Positions 61,159 to 64,000 of a DNA stretch of 64,000 nt are shown piece by piece. The stretch's first letter is position 1, and every line of letters starts with the position of its first letter. Under the pieces are notes generated by a model. That model saw only the letters and a program-made list of their open reading frames with translations. It did no database searches and was not told the origin of the DNA. A program made the position numbers and the translations under genes. This stretch comes from Macrococcoides goetzii (GTDB lineage Bacteria; Bacillota; Bacilli; Staphylococcales; Staphylococcaceae): positions 124,001 to 188,000 of the forward strand of contig NZ_MJBI02000002.1 of assembly GCF_002742385.2 (NCBI RefSeq). The letters are read 5' to 3'.

Positions 61159-62922
61159 ATGAATAAACAATACTTTCCTGGTTTAGACGGCATGCGTGCA
61201 ATTGCAGTGATTGCGATTATCATATTTCATCTTAATCCGAAATGGTTGCCAGGAGGATTTTTAGGTGTAGATACATTTTTTATTATCTCAGGATATTTGA
61301 TTACCACATTGCTAATTAAAGAATACGAAACGAATCAATCTATCAACTTAGCTCATTTCTGGTATAAACGTATTAAACGTCTATTACCTCCAGTTTTGTT
61401 TATGATGTTTATCGTCATACAGTATATTATCTTCTTTGATCGAGCATTGTTATTTCAAGTAAAAAAAGATATGTATGCTGCGTTATTATACGTTTCAAAT
61501 TGGTGGTACATTTTTGATGGTCTGGATTATTTTCAGAGCCTCGAACCGCGTCCATTGAAACATTTGTGGTCACTTGCTATCGAAGAGCAATTTTATCTCT
61601 TATTCCCCTTCATTTTATTAATGTTATTTAAAACGATTAAGAAAAAATCTAATATATTTATTGTATTTTTTATAGTGTCATTAGTTTCAATGTCAATAAT
61701 GTGGATGATGTATGATCCTTCAAAGAGCATATCTCGTATATATTTTGGTACTGATACTCGTCTTCAGACATTATTATTAGGAGCAATGCTGGCACTGATA
61801 TGGCCGGCATATAAATTGAAGAAAAATCCACCAAAAGTAATCGTTTGGGTTATCGAAATGATAGGATTAGTTGGCGCAATCTTTTTAGTACGATCATTCT
61901 TTCTGTTTACAGAGCATAGTGCATCAGTATTTCAAGGTGGCTTATACATCTTAGGAATATTCACTTTGTTATTTATTATGTCTAGTGTTCATCCTGATAC
62001 ATGGATGTCGAAATTTTTAAGCTTACCTGTATTAACATGGATTGGTCGATATTCATATAGTTTGTATTTATGGCACTACCCTATTATCGTGTTGATGCAA
62101 TCTCATTTTATACAGGGACAGATATCATGGTATGTACATGTGATTTCTATCATTCTTACAATGATTATGGCGATATTCAGTTATCAATTGATTGAACAGC
62201 CATTTAGAAAAAAAGGATTAAAAGCTTTTGTAGATGTGAAATCATTAAAAGCATTTATAACATTATTGCTAAGTTTATATTTACTGGTTTCAACACCTTA
62301 TCTAATTAAAACAGTGAAAGCAGAGTCGCCAAATAATGAAAAGATTGTAGTTACACAAACAAAATCAATTGCACCAGCTATAAAACGCATCTCACCTTTG
62401 CAAATTGAAGATGCGTCCAAACCATCTACTGAAATTGCTAAAGTCTATCCGTATGCGCCTCTTTTTATAGGAGATTCAGTGCTAGTAGACATTGATTATC
62501 AAATTAGAAATGTGTTTCCAAATGCTACGATAGATGGTGAAGTCGGACGTAATATTTATAAAGCCATTCCTGTGGCAGATAAATATACAGATTTTAATAG
62601 AAAAGATGCCGTTGTTGTTCTCTATTTAGGTACAAATGGTGATTTTGAGGATATCCAGATGAATACGATACTTAAAAAGTTTGATAAAGCGCAAGTATTT
62701 TTAGTCACTGCCCGTGTTCCGAAAGATTATGAAGCACATGTTAATGCAGAGATGTATCGCTTTTCAAAAAAATATAAAAATATACACATTATAGATTGGT
62801 ATAAAGTTTCACAGGGACATCCGGAATATTTTGCGCCAGATGGTATTCACCTTGAGTACCCAGGTATAAAAGCGATGGTTAAAGTGGTTACAGATGAAAT
62901 TATAAAGGTTGTCGAAAAATAG
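61159..62922 (+). CDS. oatA: Peptidoglycan O-acetyltransferase (OatA-like)
   Basis: The 587-residue protein has an N-terminal acyltransferase-3 domain of about ten to eleven TMs (FPGLDGMRAIAVIAIIIFH; SGYLITTLLIKEY; LWSLAIEEQFYLLFP) and an extracytoplasmic SGNH hydrolase domain (about 400-587) with nucleophile Ser in IGDSVLVD, GTNG and the DGIHLE His. In S. aureus OatA acetylates MurNAc O-6, giving lysozyme resistance. ATG 61159 follows AAGGTGG; upstream in-frame codons lack a site. A terminator separates it from lytS. Confidence 0.92.
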   Translation: MNKQYFPGLDGMRAIAVIAIIIFHLNPKWLPGGFLGVDTFFIISGYLITTLLIKEYETNQSINLAHFWYKRIKRLLPPVLFMMFIVIQYIIFFDRALLFQVKKDMYAALLYVSNWWYIFDGLDYFQSLEPRPLKHLWSLAIEEQFYLLFPFILLMLFKTIKKKSNIFIVFFIVSLVSMSIMWMMYDPSKSISRIYFGTDTRLQTLLLGAMLALIWPAYKLKKNPPKVIVWVIEMIGLVGAIFLVRSFFLFTEHSASVFQGGLYILGIFTLLFIMSSVHPDTWMSKFLSLPVLTWIGRYSYSLYLWHYPIIVLMQSHFIQGQISWYVHVISIILTMIMAIFSYQLIEQPFRKKGLKAFVDVKSLKAFITLLLSLYLLVSTPYLIKTVKAESPNNEKIVVTQTKSIAPAIKRISPLQIEDASKPSTEIAKVYPYAPLFIGDSVLVDIDYQIRNVFPNATIDGEVGRNIYKAIPVADKYTDFNRKDAVVVLYLGTNGDFEDIQMNTILKKFDKAQVFLVTARVPKDYEAHVNAEMYRFSKKYKNIHIIDWYKVSQGHPEYFAPDGIHLEYPGIKAMVKVVTDEIIKVVEK

Positions 62923-62931
62923 ATATATCAT

Positions 62932-62960
62932 AAGGATAGGGAAACCTATCCTTTTTATTT
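62932..62960 (+). terminator. Intrinsic terminator after oatA
   Basis: A perfect 9-bp stem AAGGATAGG with its complement around GAAA (62932-62953), then TTTATTTT. Confidence 0.85.
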
Positions 62961-62999
62961 TGATTATGGTTATAATGTGGATGAATAAGGAGGATGCTC

Positions 63000-64000
63000 A
63001 TGTTAGAATTATTTATTTTATTACTTGAACGTGTGGGATTAATTATACTTGTAGCCTATATATTAATGAACATATCCCATTTTAAAATGGTGATGAGCGA
63101 ACGCGAAAAATTATCTTCACAAATACAGTTAATTATCATCTTTGGTCTATTTGCTGTTGTCTCTAACTTTACGGGTGTTGAGATACGAGATAATCATGTA
63201 GTATCCAGCCAAATATTCAGAACGATTTCTGATGATGCCGCAATTGCCAATACACGCGTATTAACGATTAGTGTTGCAGGGCTTGTAGGTGGTCCGATTG
63301 TCGGTTTTACTGTAGGAATCGTATCTGGAATTTCCAGATATTTAATTGGAGGTGTTGATGCATATACATACGTTATATCTTCAATTATTATCGGCTTAGT
63401 CTCCGGTTATTTTGGGCATAGAGCGAGAAAGAACGATCAATATCCTACGATTGTTCAGGGGATGATTATTGGAATTGTTATGGAACTCATTCAAATGATA
63501 TGTATTATCAGCTTTGCTTCAAATTTTGATAATGCTCTGGATTTAGTATCATTTATTATTTTACCGATGACACTCATTAACAGTTTAGGTACTGCAATAT
63601 TTTTATCTATTATTATTTCAACATTACAACAAGAACAGCATATGAAAGCTGTACAGACACATGAAGTATTAAATCTAGCCAATCAAACTTTACCTTATTT
63701 CAGATTAGGATTAAATGAATCAAGTGCAACCGAAGCGGCTCAAATTATTAAAGATTTGATGAAAGTGTCTGCCGTTTCAATCACAAATAAAACGGATATA
63801 TTAGCGCATGTTGGAGCAGCAAGCGATCATCACGTTCCGAAAAAGAAAATTATTACAGACCTTTCAAAAGAGGTCATACGCTCAGGTGAGATAAAAGAAG
63901 CACATACAACAGAAGAAATTGGTTGTACGCATCCAGGTTGTCCGTTAGAAGGTGCCATTGTTATTCCGTTATACGTTAATCAGGAAGTGGTAGGCACTTT
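63000..64000 (+). CDS. lytS: Sensor histidine kinase LytS (5' part)
   Basis: From ATG 63000 (AAGGAGGA upstream) the frame stays open to the window end, giving the first 333 residues. The N-terminal 5TMR-LYT region contains ERVGLIILVAYILMNIS, FGLFAVVSNFTGVEI and RTISDDAAIANTRVLTISVA, followed by a GAF domain with EIGCTHPGCPLEGAIVIPL. LytS senses membrane potential and acts with LytR on murein-hydrolase regulators lrgAB in staphylococci. The kinase domain and lytR should follow outside the window. Confidence 0.93.
   Translation, partial: MLELFILLLERVGLIILVAYILMNISHFKMVMSEREKLSSQIQLIIIFGLFAVVSNFTGVEIRDNHVVSSQIFRTISDDAAIANTRVLTISVAGLVGGPIVGFTVGIVSGISRYLIGGVDAYTYVISSIIIGLVSGYFGHRARKNDQYPTIVQGMIIGIVMELIQMICIISFASNFDNALDLVSFIILPMTLINSLGTAIFLSIIISTLQQEQHMKAVQTHEVLNLANQTLPYFRLGLNESSATEAAQIIKDLMKVSAVSITNKTDILAHVGAASDHHVPKKKIITDLSKEVIRSGEIKEAHTTEEIGCTHPGCPLEGAIVIPLYVNQEVVGT

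Noticed and set aside
1..64000. Mobile elements, phage genes, CRISPR arrays, tRNA or rRNA
   Set aside because: No transposase or integrase frames, no spaced direct repeats of CRISPR form, and no recognisable tRNA or rRNA sequences were found.

Overview
The window is a low-GC Gram-positive chromosome segment. Gene content points to the Staphylococcaceae, most likely Macrococcus or a close relative: HssRS/HrtAB haem detoxification with its exact direct-repeat operator, a CstR/CstB persulfide system, TcaA-like zinc-ribbon membrane proteins, OatA, LytS, ykoEDC behind a TPP riboswitch, and a KatE-type large catalase in place of the small staphylococcal KatA. The genus call is inference. I see no phage, IS element, integrase, CRISPR array, rRNA or tRNA; this looks like core chromosome with some lineage-specific operons.

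Layout. 1-5.4 kb: end of a HesB-like gene, a CodY-boxed amino-acid permease, and an L-serine dehydratase operon with a PfoR-like membrane protein. 5.6-10.5 kb: large catalase, then a degenerate-ABC/LytTR regulator beside an ABC-2 exporter. 10.5-15.9 kb: divergent CstR persulfide regulon (tauE, rhodanese and cstR leftward; a CoA-disulfide-reductase/rhodanese/TusA/DsrE fusion and cstB rightward). 15.9-25.8 kb: small HTH protein, YbgA-like and YfcH-like proteins, AlsT-type symporter, an orphan Opp-type permease pair, an esterase, an AlkD-like protein, an MFS exporter with an attenuator-like leader, and an acetate symporter pair. 25.8-29.6 kb: hrtAB and hssRS.

29.7-42.3 kb: TcaA-like protein, P-type ATPase, SAM-riboswitch-controlled metY-metA, PPK2, two GNAT acetyltransferases, a formate/nitrite channel, and TPP-riboswitch-controlled ykoEDC. 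42.3-49.4 kb: an SNF-family symporter behind a Trp-codon leader peptide, PerR-boxed ahpCF, an orphan modA, a YdeI-like protein and an ATP-grasp ligase. 49.4-64 kb: an octanucleotide tandem repeat, a FUSC protein, a UMF1-type MFS protein, a membrane-anchored protein with a two-permease ABC exporter, a DUF1801 protein, azoR, an unrecognised protein plus a second TcaA-like protein, OatA, and the start of lytS.

The most unusual feature is at 42.36-42.57 kb. An 18-codon ORF with tandem Trp codons is followed by segments that can pair in two mutually exclusive registers, ending in two near-duplicate intrinsic terminators before a putative Trp/Na+ symporter. This looks like ribosome-mediated Trp attenuation. 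Other items worth attention are the ABC-pseudoATPase/LytTR fusion, metY and metA separated only by one in-frame stop codon, the vestigial gene start after modA, and several strong promoter-embedded palindromes.
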